Virus record (IMG/VR): IMGVR_UViG_3300046007_005826 | Span: 1-38,454 of that record | DNA from: a virus | DNA length: 38,454 nt | Reading direction: 5' to 3' (one strand) | Part shown: positions 7,200-13,690 of the stretch, piece after piece | Position numbering within the stretch: the stretch's first letter is position 1 | How the letters are laid out: each line of letters begins with the position of its first letter | The notes under the pieces: generated by a model | Seen by the model: the letters and a program-made list of their open reading frames with translations, nothing else | Databases searched by the model: none | What the model was told of the DNA's origin: nothing | Program-made: the position numbers and the translations under genes

Positions 7200-7262
7200 C
7201 GCTACAGATTCCTGTAGCAGATGCTCAATCCTAAAACCCCCAGATTGTACGCATAATGTATA
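7200..7262 (-). repeat. Regulatory repeat block, copy 2
   Basis: Second copy of the block at 6536-6598. Here the palindrome is perfect: GCTACAG (7201-7207), ATTC, CTGTAGC (7212-7218). It overlaps the operator-like TGTAGC-AGAT-GCTCAA (7213-7228), related to the sites in the immunity region. The far end contains the -10 candidate of the promoter for the 6763-7185 gene. Confidence 0.65.
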
Positions 7263-7290
7263 TTGTGACCTTACAAATTTGTAAAGTCAC
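7257..7290 (-). promoter_or_regulatory. Minus-strand promoter inside a 26-bp palindrome
   Basis: On the minus strand TTTACA (7285-7280) and TATACA (7262-7257) are 17 bp apart, a good sigma-70 pair. The -35 and spacer coincide with the palindrome at 7265-7290, whose 14-bp core TTACAAATTTGTAA is perfect and whose outer arms GTGAC/GTCAC also pair; only one base pair is mismatched. A dimeric repressor bound here would block polymerase. It drives the 6763-7185 gene. Confidence 0.65.
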
Positions 7291-7318
7291 CAAAGCACTA
7301 GGGGGACATCGTGCTTTG
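7291..7318. repeat. 8-bp inverted repeat with GCACTAG box
   Basis: CAAAGCAC (7291-7298) and GTGCTTTG (7311-7318) form a perfect inverted repeat around a 12-base loop. It contains GCACTAGGGG (7295-7304), also found at 6741-6750. It follows the last gene of the early operon and precedes the next cassette's promoter, so it may be a weak terminator or a protein site; no U-run follows. Confidence 0.4.
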
Positions 7319-7328
7319 CGTCGTTCTA

Positions 7329-7505
7329 TCAAGTGCTAGAACCACGTGCAGGATGCACAAGATCGTCCATAACCGCAAGAGCCATCGGGCCCCAAGGCTC
7401 GTCAATGGCGATCTGGCGCAGGGTGTCCCAGGCCGCGGCCTTGCGCTCCATCTCGACCTGCTCGTCAATGCAGCGGCGGATCGCGTCGTCGTATTCACTT
7501 GGCAT
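7329..7505 (-). CDS. Small protein of unknown function, end of early operon
   Basis: 58 aa from ATG 7505 (MPSEYDDAIRRCIDEQ). It is helical and charged (EQVEMERKAAAWDTLRQIAIDE) with no motif. The start overlaps the end of the zinc-finger gene by 11 bp, which favours this start over a longer frame. It is the last gene of the leftward replication operon. Confidence 0.65.
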   Translation of the reverse strand: MPSEYDDAIRRCIDEQVEMERKAAAWDTLRQIAIDEPWGPMALAVMDDLVHPARGSST

Positions 7506-7683
7506 GGTCGGCCTCCCAGTCATCGCGACAAATGCTGTCGCACCACCGGCGACCGTGATCGAGCAGGCTGTCGCAATACAAGCACCAACCAGTGGACAGC
7601 GGCCCAGCGGGGCGGCGCATGCGCAGCGCCTCGCCAAGCGAGCGCTCAACTTCGTTCTGCGCGCGGTCGATCTCATCAGCCAT
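7495..7683 (-). CDS. Small zinc-finger protein
   Basis: 62 aa. A helical N-terminus (MADEIDRAQNEVERSLGEAL) precedes a four-Cys motif WCLYCDSLLDHGRRWCDSIC (C-x2-C, C-x3-C) and ends RDDWEADHAK. This is the layout of small phage TraR/DksA-related or other treble-clef zinc proteins. A role in modulating host RNA polymerase is conceivable by analogy with DksA/TraR but is not shown. It overlaps both neighbours, so it is co-translated in the early operon. Confidence 0.75.
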   Translation of the reverse strand: MADEIDRAQNEVERSLGEALRMRRPAGPLSTGWCLYCDSLLDHGRRWCDSICRDDWEADHAK

Positions 7684-7990
7684 GGCGCTGCTCCATCTCG
7701 ATCAGCAGGTCGACCTCGTGCTTGATCTTCTCGAGGTCCTGGAAGCGGGACTCGGCCGGCTTGTCGCGCCAGCGGGTGATGCGCTTGACGATGCAGCCCT
7801 CGAGGAAGTTCAGTTTGTTGGCGTGGATGTACTCGACCGGCTGGATCTTCTTGTCTTTGTAATGCCCGCCGGCGACCTGAACGTCGAGCGGGCTCTTGCC
7901 TTCGGGCAACTCAGTGATGTGGCCAGGGGCGGTCCGGCAGTCGGGGCAGAACGGCTCGGTCTCATAGTGGGGGTGCTTTGCGCATTTCAT
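7676..7990 (-). CDS. DUF3310 protein with zinc-ribbon-like N-terminus
   Basis: 104 aa. Residues 46-76 (HYKDKKIQPVEYIHANKLNF...IVKRITRWRDK) match DUF3310, a small helical family common in phage replication modules and sometimes annotated as nucleotide-kinase-like. The first 20 residues contain C-x2-H and C-x2-C (MKCAKHPHYETEPFCPDC), a likely metal site. The start overlaps the helicase stop (ATGA). Confidence 0.8.
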   Translation of the reverse strand: MKCAKHPHYETEPFCPDCRTAPGHITELPEGKSPLDVQVAGGHYKDKKIQPVEYIHANKLNFLEGCIVKRITRWRDKPAESRFQDLEKIKHEVDLLIEMEQRHG

Positions 7991-9381
7991 TGCTTGCCTT
8001 TCATGTATTCCATCAGCGCGTCCTGCACGCTGCGTTTGGTGGTTCGCCTGGTCATCTCGAGCTCATCGATCGTGCCGCGTGCGACCAGGTAGTGCACGAA
8101 CACGGGGCGGTTTTTGCCCGCCTGAAATTGTCGCATCGGCCCCACGCGCTCAAGGATCTGGTCGTGGTACTCGAGGTTGGGGTCCTGGCTGTAAAACACC
8201 ACGGTGTTGCAGTGCTCCTGCAGCCCGTCGACGCCGTGGCCCATGCTGCCGGGATGACCCAGCCAGACCTTGCCAGAGCCCGCCTGAGCGGCTTTCAGGT
8301 CCCGGGCCAGGGCAAGGTTCAGGGCGCCCGGGAAACGCGCCTGGAGGCGCGCCAGGTCGCTCTTGAATTGGTAGCTCACCAGGATCGGGTCGGTGCCGGT
8401 GGCATCGACCAGCTCCTCGAGCGCGTCGAGCTTCTCGTCGTGCACGGCCACCCAGGTCGCGCCGTCCTCGAGGTAGACCGAGCCGCTGGCCATCTGCAAA
8501 CACTTGTTGTACTTGGCCGCGGCGCTCATGGCCTCGACCTCGGTGGCGCCGATCATCGTGAAGAGCTCGCGCTCCATCTCCCTGTACTTGACCTTGGTGG
8601 TCGGCGGCAGCTCGACCTCGACCACGTTAACGATCGGGTCGTGCAGGTCGAACCAGTCCTTGGGGTCGAGCGTCAGGCAGATGTCAGCCAGGCGTGCGTG
8701 AATGTCGTCGGCCGCCCATTCGGCCTGCACCCACTGGTGAAACTGGCCTTTGTTGACCGGCCGAAACCAGCGCTCGCGAAAGCTCGAGAACGTGCGGCCC
8801 AGGCGCTGGCCCGCGTCGAGAAACCAGGTCTGGCCCCACAGATCCTCAAGCCCATTGCTGGCCGGCGTGCCGGTAAGATTGATCCAGCGGCGCACGTCGG
8901 TGTGAGCGACGCCGGCAATCGCCTGAGCCCGCACGCCACCCTGGCGCAGCCGAAATCCCTTTAGCTTGGTGCTCTCGTCAGCGACCACCGTGCGAAACGG
9001 CCAGGCCTTGCCGGCTTTCTTGAAGTGGTCGCGCAGCCAGACCAGGTTGTCGTAGTTGGTGGTGTAGACCTGGGCCTCGGTGCGCAGGGCCGCGGTGCGC
9101 TGCTTCACGTCACCGACCACGGGCTGCACGGTCAGGCCGGTGAGGTGTTTCCACTTGCCGGCCTCGTGCGCCCAGGTGTCGCGCGCCACGCGCAGCGGCG
9201 CCAGCACCAGGCTCGGCGCATCCTCGCCGACGACGTTGTGCAGCGTGTCCAAGAACGTCATGGTGATGACGGTCTTGCCCATGCCGGGCTTGGCCCACAG
9301 CGCACAGCGCTCGGCGCCGTACAGGTGGCGCTCGGCCAGGCCGGCGTAAGGGCGGGGCGTGTAGGGTTTACGCACGGCCAA
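7987..9381 (-). CDS. SNF2-type DNA helicase/translocase
   Basis: 464 aa. Helicase superfamily 2 motifs are visible: WAKPGMGKT (Walker A, K36), VVADEST (motif II, D135/E136), NLTGTPASNG (motif III, 168-177) and, in the second RecA-like domain, PILVSYQF, GHGVDGLQ and a motif VI variant DQILERVGPMRQ, where the two Arg are five apart rather than three. Such proteins remodel or unwind DNA in phage replication and recombination. Its neighbours are VRR-NUC, DNA polymerase, SSB-like and DUF2800 genes. The start is a rare codon: TTG 9381 or GTG 9375, both overlapping the previous gene. Confidence 0.9.
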   Translation of the reverse strand: MAVRKPYTPRPYAGLAERHLYGAERCALWAKPGMGKTVITMTFLDTLHNVVGEDAPSLVLAPLRVARDTWAHEAGKWKHLTGLTVQPVVGDVKQRTAALRTEAQVYTTNYDNLVWLRDHFKKAGKAWPFRTVVADESTKLKGFRLRQGGVRAQAIAGVAHTDVRRWINLTGTPASNGLEDLWGQTWFLDAGQRLGRTFSSFRERWFRPVNKGQFHQWVQAEWAADDIHARLADICLTLDPKDWFDLHDPIVNVVEVELPPTTKVKYREMERELFTMIGATEVEAMSAAAKYNKCLQMASGSVYLEDGATWVAVHDEKLDALEELVDATGTDPILVSYQFKSDLARLQARFPGALNLALARDLKAAQAGSGKVWLGHPGSMGHGVDGLQEHCNTVVFYSQDPNLEYHDQILERVGPMRQFQAGKNRPVFVHYLVARGTIDELEMTRRTTKRSVQDALMEYMKGKQ

Positions 9382-9667
9382 GCCCCATCTCTTTGCGGAT
9401 CTGGCGCACGCGAGTTTCGGTCACGCCAAACTCGTCGGCAATCGCCAAAGGTTTGACGCCTTCAGCGACGCGCTTTTTTATTTGCACAAGGCGGGCGCGC
9501 AGTGTTTCCCCACGCTGCCAGCGCTCGAGCTCTTGGTGCACGCGCTTCATACCAATGCCGCGCAGCACCGACACCGGCAGCTCGTAGGTACTGAAGCGGC
9601 GCCCGTCGTCAGTGAGATACCGGCGCGTCTTGATGCCATTGCGCTGGCGTGTCTCAAGGCACTTCAT
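9368..9667 (-). CDS. HTH protein of the replication operon
   Basis: 99 aa, basic. The C-terminal part (KPLAIADEFGVTETRVRQIRKEMG, about residues 72-95) is a clear helix-turn-helix of the sigma-factor region 4 or MerR-like type. The N-terminal half is rich in Arg and Thr (TRQRNGIKTRRYLTDDGRRFST). It probably binds DNA; target unknown. It starts with an ATGA overlap to the upstream gene and overlaps the helicase start. Confidence 0.7.
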   Translation of the reverse strand: MKCLETRQRNGIKTRRYLTDDGRRFSTYELPVSVLRGIGMKRVHQELERWQRGETLRARLVQIKKRVAEGVKPLAIADEFGVTETRVRQIRKEMGLGRA

Positions 9668-10035
9668 GCTGCAGCCTCGAATCGCAGGCGACCGTTGGCG
9701 GCTTGCACGTAGCGCGCGGTGCCGGCCATGACCTGGGCCATCTCCTGGGCCTTGCGCTTTTCACGGGTGCGGGCCTGGCGCTCGGCGCCGGTGAGCTTCT
9801 CGCGCTTTGCGTCCTTGCCGGCGCCCAGCTTGTAGACCTTGATCACGTCGCGCCCCCGAGAGTCTTTCTCCCAGGCGCTGATGTGCGCAGCGTCCGCACG
9901 GCGCAGCTCGCGCATGTACTGCTGGACGGTGACGCAGTGCAGGCCCGTGGCCTCGGCCAGTTCCATGCAAGTGTGCGGGCCGTCGAGCAAGAGCTTGATC
10001 ATCTGCGCCTGGCTGTATGCGTTGATCTTCATCAT
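9664..10035 (-). CDS. Winged-helix DNA-binding protein
   Basis: 123 aa. YSQAQMIKLLLDGPHTCMEL and AEATGLHCVTVQQYMRELRR give a winged-helix fold, followed by a wing-like SRGRDVIKVYKLG. The C-terminal half (KDAKREKLTGAERQARTREKRK) is a basic helix that may bind nucleic acid. No specific family name is certain. ATG 10035 overlaps the VRR-NUC stop (ATGA). It could be an auxiliary replication or transcription factor. Confidence 0.7.
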   Translation of the reverse strand: MMKINAYSQAQMIKLLLDGPHTCMELAEATGLHCVTVQQYMRELRRADAAHISAWEKDSRGRDVIKVYKLGAGKDAKREKLTGAERQARTREKRKAQEMAQVMAGTARYVQAANGRLRFEAAA

Positions 10036-10346
10036 GACAACAACTTTTCAATTTGTTCAATGGCGCCGATGACCTCGACGCGCTGGCCGAGCCGGCGCAT
10101 GCGCTCGTGCTCGCGGTCCTGGGCGCGCTCGTGCGCATTGGCAGGGAAGGTGACGATTGTCTTCGGGTTTTTGAGTTCGACCCAGACCGGAAAGGGAACG
10201 CCGACCCCGTTGATAAACACCTTCGGCGGCAGCATCACCAGACGATCGGGCGCCCCCTGGCGGCCGACCCAGGCCACCTTCCGCACCTCACCGCCGAGCT
10301 CTTTCACGCGCTTGACCAGGTAGCGTTCGACTTCCCGCTCACGCAC
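10032..10346 (-). CDS. VRR-NUC domain nuclease
   Basis: 104 aa. EVERYLVKRVKELGGEVRKVAW, GAPDRLVMLP and VWVELKNP are the E, PD and ExK elements of the VRR-NUC fold, a stand-alone PD-(D/E)XK nuclease related to the nuclease domain of FAN1. REHERMRRLGQRVEVI forms the terminal helix and strand. It likely acts on branched DNA during replication or recombination. Start codon is GTG 10346, with GAAAGG six bases upstream. Confidence 0.9.
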   Translation of the reverse strand: MREREVERYLVKRVKELGGEVRKVAWVGRQGAPDRLVMLPPKVFINGVGVPFPVWVELKNPKTIVTFPANAHERAQDREHERMRRLGQRVEVIGAIEQIEKLLS

Positions 10347-10635
10347 GGCTGGCCTTTCGGCACGCCTCGCGCATGGCGGGCGTGAAATCGGGGCTGATCT
10401 CGGCCCAGGTGCAGTCGATGCGGCGGGGCCCGCTGTTGTGGATGACCGACAGCGCGAGGGTGGCGAGCATCAGCAGCGCCGTCACCACGAACAGCGCCGC
10501 CCAGGCCGCGTACTCGAGGCGGTCGCGCCAGGTCGACGGCGGCAGGGGCTCGGCAGCCGGCGCACGCTGGCCGACCTTGGCTACGCGGGCAGGGCAGTCG
10601 CGCCCCTGGTTGCAGTTGTAGTCGCAGCAGTTCAT
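10339..10635 (-). CDS. Small membrane protein with N-terminal Cys cluster
   Basis: 98 aa starting MNCCDYNCNQGRDCPARVAK, with four Cys in the first 14 residues, followed by a Pro-rich linker and one membrane helix (AAWAALFVVTALLMLATLAL, about residues 49-68). The start at 10635 is chosen because it overlaps the stop of the preceding small gene (ATGA). Proteins beginning with this Cys cluster are common in phages, but their function is unknown. Confidence 0.75.
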   Translation of the reverse strand: MNCCDYNCNQGRDCPARVAKVGQRAPAAEPLPPSTWRDRLEYAAWAALFVVTALLMLATLALSVIHNSGPRRIDCTWAEISPDFTPAMREACRKASRA

Positions 10636-10787
10636 GCCTTGCGCTCCACTTTCTTGGCCAGCAGCCACTTGTCGCCGAGCTGGCGCACGCTGCGCACCCA
10701 CTGGCGTTGGTTGTGACGGTTGGTGCTTGCCGGCACGTAAGGGACGTTGAAAAGCTGGCGCACGTGGCGCAGTACGGTGACCTTCAT
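10632..10787 (-). CDS. Small basic protein
   Basis: 51 aa: begins MKVTVLRHVRQLFNVPYVPA and ends KKVERKA. It is strongly basic with several Trp, and may bind nucleic acid. GAAAGGA lies six bases upstream of ATG 10787, a strong ribosome site. Its stop overlaps the start of the Cys-cluster membrane protein (ATGA), so the pair are coupled. It lies just downstream of the polymerase gene. No family was recognised. Confidence 0.7.
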   Translation of the reverse strand: MKVTVLRHVRQLFNVPYVPASTNRHNQRQWVRSVRQLGDKWLLAKKVERKA

Positions 10788-10805
10788 GTGAGTCCTTTCG
10801 GTGAG

Positions 10806-12902
10806 TTAATCCTTGCGATACCGCGTGGTTTCAAAGCCGGCCGCAGCCAGCGGAATGCCTTGCGCCCAGGTGGGTGCGGTAGCCATCATCCCGGCGAGCC
10901 GATCGACGGTGTAGCCTGGCTCGTCGGGGGTTTCGGTGAGCAGCTCGTCGTGCACCGAGAGCACGATCTCGTAGCCGGCCTGCTCGATGGCCGGCATGTT
11001 GTAGGCCAGCACATCGCGGGCGAAGGCTTGCGTCGCGTTCTCCACCAGCTTGCCGCCGTAGGTCTTGATGCGACCCCACTGGCGCGTGTACTGGTTCACG
11101 CCGAAGTACGTGATCTGCCCCTCGTCGTCGACGTCGGGATTGATGTAGCAGAGGTAGCGGCCCGAGGGCAGGCGCAGGCGCAGCCAGGCGCCATCGCGGC
11201 GCGCCTTCAGGTGCTGGCCGATCGGGAACGACTCGCCCGGGTTCTTGATGGCCAGGCGCACGGCCTCGCCGGCGGCGGCCCAGAGCGCGCGGGTGTTGGC
11301 GTGCGCATCGCGCCAGGCGGTCTTGAGCACCTCGCAGGCGACGTACACCTCCATGCTCAAGCCAAGCGTGCGCTTCTTTTTCTGCGCCCAGTTCCACATG
11401 CCGTTCGCGTTCTCGAGCGCTTCGCGGCTGGCCGTGGCCCACACCGCTTTGGCCAGGTCCTCGAGGTCCATCTGGTACACAGCAGCGAAAGTCAGAAACG
11501 CAGCGACGCCGCCCTCGTACCCTAGACCGAGCTCCATCACCTTGCCGATCTGACGCTTCTGGCCGGTGGCTTCCTTGGGGTCGATGTTGAACGAGCGACC
11601 GTAGGCCACCTTGTAAAGGTCCTCGCCCACGCCGGCGTCGAAGTCGGCGAAGGCTTTTAGCTTCCAGCGCTCGCCGGCCAGGAAGGCCAGGCCCCGGCCC
11701 TCGATGTTGGACAGGTCAGCGATGACCAGCTTCTTGCCGGGCGGGGCCACGATGCAGCCGCGCACGGTGTTGGCGGTCAGGCGCATGGTGTTGCTGAAGA
11801 ACAGCTCGGCGCAGCCCGCCTTCAGCGCGTCAATGCCCTCGTCGATCTGGTCCTGCTTCATGTCAGGCCTGGGCATGTTCTGCGGCTGGAAGATGCGACC
11901 GGCCCAGCGGGCGGTGCGCTGCGCGCCTGCAAACTGCAGCGTATTGCGCAGGCGACCATCGGCGCTGGTCGCGTTGACCAGGGCCTTGTACTTGGCGGTC
12001 GATGTCTTGGTTGACTCGAGGCGCAGCGCCAGCAGCAGGCGCACGCCCTCGGGCAGGTTGGGGTCTTCAACCCGGCGGCGCAGCGTGTCGGCCTTCATGT
12101 CGGGCAGGTCGACGCCGTACTCGGCGCAGATGTAGGCGAGCAGCTGGTCGCGCTTGCTGGCGCTATGCACCAGGCCGTCGGTGGCTTCCTGGACCTCGGC
12201 CTTCAGTCGTTTTTGTTCGCGAGCGACAGCAGCAATGGCAGACTCAGCAAGAGGCACATCAACAGCAACGCCGCGATCATTAATGCACTGGTCCAAATGC
12301 CATAGGCAAAGTTCTGCATGCCCTGCTCGATAGTTCCAATTAGGAAGCCGCCCAGCAACGGCGCGCATCGCAATAATATCTTGCCTGCTGTACTCGAGGA
12401 ACTCGGTCCATTCCTTGGGGTGTGTTTCACGGGTGGCTCTCCTTAGTGTTGAGTTTTTGGGGCGCGGCTTGCAGAACAGTTGGATCAGATCCCGACCGCG
12501 CTTGTCCTTGGCCTGGTCGACATCGAGACCAACGATCTGCCCGACCTTGTCGAGGCCCCCCGGCAGGCCGTGGGACATCGCTTTGATCATCGTGTCCTGC
12601 CAGCGGTCGACCGGCACGTCGATGCCCCAGCAGTGACGCAGCAGAGTGCGGTCGAACATGCTGTTGTGGGCGATGACGGTGACGGTGGGGTCGAGCAGAG
12701 CATTGTTCAGCTCGTCACGCAGCTGCTTAATCCCGTCAACGACTATGCAGCCAGTGCAGTCAATGACGCGCGGCTCGCCGTTGTCGATGGCCCACTGCGC
12801 GACCGTGATTTCGGTGCTGGGGTGCTCGGCGTAGCGGTGCGTGCCTGCGGTCTTAAGGTCGCATTCGCTGTACGTTTCGCAGTCAAACCAGAGGATGGGC
12901 AT
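10806..12902 (-). CDS. Family A DNA polymerase with 3'-5' exonuclease
   Basis: 698 aa. The exonuclease motifs are FDCETYS (D7, E9), AHNSMFD (N80, D84) and YSRQD (Y171, D175). The polymerase motifs are ADLSNIEGR (motif A, D396, E401), KRQIGKVMELGLGYEGG (motif B, R450, K454, Y462) and SVHDE (motif C, D652, E653). All catalytic residues are present, so it is an active replicative polymerase of the Pol I type that copies the phage genome. Length is normal for phage members that lack a 5' nuclease. It is separated from the SSB-like gene by a 187-bp spacer that ends in a terminator. The ribosome site is weak (GAAAG). Confidence 0.95.
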   Translation of the reverse strand: MPILWFDCETYSECDLKTAGTHRYAEHPSTEITVAQWAIDNGEPRVIDCTGCIVVDGIKQLRDELNNALLDPTVTVIAHNSMFDRTLLRHCWGIDVPVDRWQDTMIKAMSHGLPGGLDKVGQIVGLDVDQAKDKRGRDLIQLFCKPRPKNSTLRRATRETHPKEWTEFLEYSRQDIIAMRAVAGRLPNWNYRAGHAELCLWHLDQCINDRGVAVDVPLAESAIAAVAREQKRLKAEVQEATDGLVHSASKRDQLLAYICAEYGVDLPDMKADTLRRRVEDPNLPEGVRLLLALRLESTKTSTAKYKALVNATSADGRLRNTLQFAGAQRTARWAGRIFQPQNMPRPDMKQDQIDEGIDALKAGCAELFFSNTMRLTANTVRGCIVAPPGKKLVIADLSNIEGRGLAFLAGERWKLKAFADFDAGVGEDLYKVAYGRSFNIDPKEATGQKRQIGKVMELGLGYEGGVAAFLTFAAVYQMDLEDLAKAVWATASREALENANGMWNWAQKKKRTLGLSMEVYVACEVLKTAWRDAHANTRALWAAAGEAVRLAIKNPGESFPIGQHLKARRDGAWLRLRLPSGRYLCYINPDVDDEGQITYFGVNQYTRQWGRIKTYGGKLVENATQAFARDVLAYNMPAIEQAGYEIVLSVHDELLTETPDEPGYTVDRLAGMMATAPTWAQGIPLAAAGFETTRYRKD

Positions 12903-12915
12903 CGCACGCTTTCGT

Positions 12916-13089
12916 AAAAAGGCCCCGTCTTTCCGGGGTGTCAGACCTTTGCCACATTGCCGGCTCCATGGTTACGGGCCCACCGGTGTACGCACCTCAA
13001 GCCGCCGAACAGGAGACGGGAGCAGCTTGATTAGCCATCTGGCCTTGTTGCCGGGCGGTCAACCCAGCGGGAGAAGTGGGCCCCCCGCG
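12916..13089 (-). ncRNA. Candidate structured RNA between SSB-like and polymerase genes
   Basis: This 174-base minus-strand spacer has no convincing gene but ends in a terminator (12917-12940). Its first part GGGCCCAC (13083-13076) can pair with GTGGGCCC (12983-12976), closing a domain of about 90 bases with internal GC-rich segments. Conserved RNAs next to DUF2815 and DUF2800 phage genes have been described in the literature, but I cannot show that this is one of them. It could also be an antitermination leader for polymerase. A 12-codon frame (MANQAAPVSC...) within it is not credible as a gene. Confidence 0.4.
12917..12940 (-). terminator. Rho-independent terminator upstream of DNA polymerase
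   Basis: On the minus strand ACCCCG-GAAAGA-CGGGGC followed by CCTTTTT forms a perfect 5-6 bp GC stem with a U-run (12939 down to 12916). It would stop or thin the leftward transcript after the DUF2815 gene, only 15 bases before the polymerase start codon, so polymerase expression must depend on read-through, antitermination or a local promoter. Confidence 0.75.
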
Positions 13090-13665
13090 TTATGCGAAGT
13101 CTTCCGCGTCGGCACCGGCGCTCACGTCGTCGAACTCGTCGGAGTCAGCAGGACGTCCAGCGCTGAAGCTGTCGCCGTCGGCGTAGAACTGGATGCCGCG
13201 CAGCGTGCAGTTGATGCGCTTGCCGTAGCCGTTGTCCTGGGCCCAGAACTCCAGGCTGGCGTTGACGTAGCACCCAGGGTAGGGCCGGCCACTGCGCTGG
13301 CTCAGAGGCGAGCGATCGCGATCAATGACCGTGGGCGGTGCGTTTTCCTGCGCGGCACTGGCCACGAACATATTGCCGGAAAAGCCGTCGTACTGGGCCT
13401 TGGTGTCGCCGTCGTGCAGCGCGACCTTGTCGGTCTTGTACAGGCCGGCCAGGATCGAGGCTGCCTTGTCGCGCCATTTGTCCTTGGCGATCGTCTCGAT
13501 CTTGCGCTTGATCTCTTCGACCTGCGCGTGGTCTTGGCCCATCAGCAACGAGGCGCTGTAGCGGGGCTTGCCCTCGCCGTTGACGGTGTTGGGCTCCCAC
13601 AGGTTAGGGAAAGCAAGGCGCACGTCCTTGAGCAAAATGCGGCCGGTGGGTTGGTTGGTAGACAT
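13090..13665 (-). CDS. DUF2815 single-stranded-DNA-binding-like protein
   Basis: 191 aa. GRILLKDVRLAFPNLWEP, KPRYSASLLMG and GYGKRINCTLRGIQFYADGD match DUF2815, an OB-fold family used by many phages in place of SSB. The C-terminus is acidic (DSDEFDDVSAGADAEDF), like the partner-binding tail of SSB proteins. It should coat single-stranded DNA during replication and may recruit the polymerase and nuclease encoded beside it. GAAAGGA precedes ATG 13665. Confidence 0.9.
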   Translation of the reverse strand: MSTNQPTGRILLKDVRLAFPNLWEPNTVNGEGKPRYSASLLMGQDHAQVEEIKRKIETIAKDKWRDKAASILAGLYKTDKVALHDGDTKAQYDGFSGNMFVASAAQENAPPTVIDRDRSPLSQRSGRPYPGCYVNASLEFWAQDNGYGKRINCTLRGIQFYADGDSFSAGRPADSDEFDDVSAGADAEDFA

Positions 13666-13690
13666 AGCAAGGTCCTTTCAGGGTTGAGAA

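Noticed and set aside
12203-12430. A 75-codon minus-strand frame with two hydrophobic segments nested in the DNA polymerase gene
   Set aside because: It starts with GTG without a ribosome site and lies over the conserved exonuclease motif III region of polymerase; the hydrophobicity follows from the frame shift of that sequence.
12994-13045. Short frame MANQAAPVSC... in the spacer before polymerase, as a leader peptide
   Set aside because: Only 12 codons, no ribosome site and no link to the terminator by alternative pairing could be shown.
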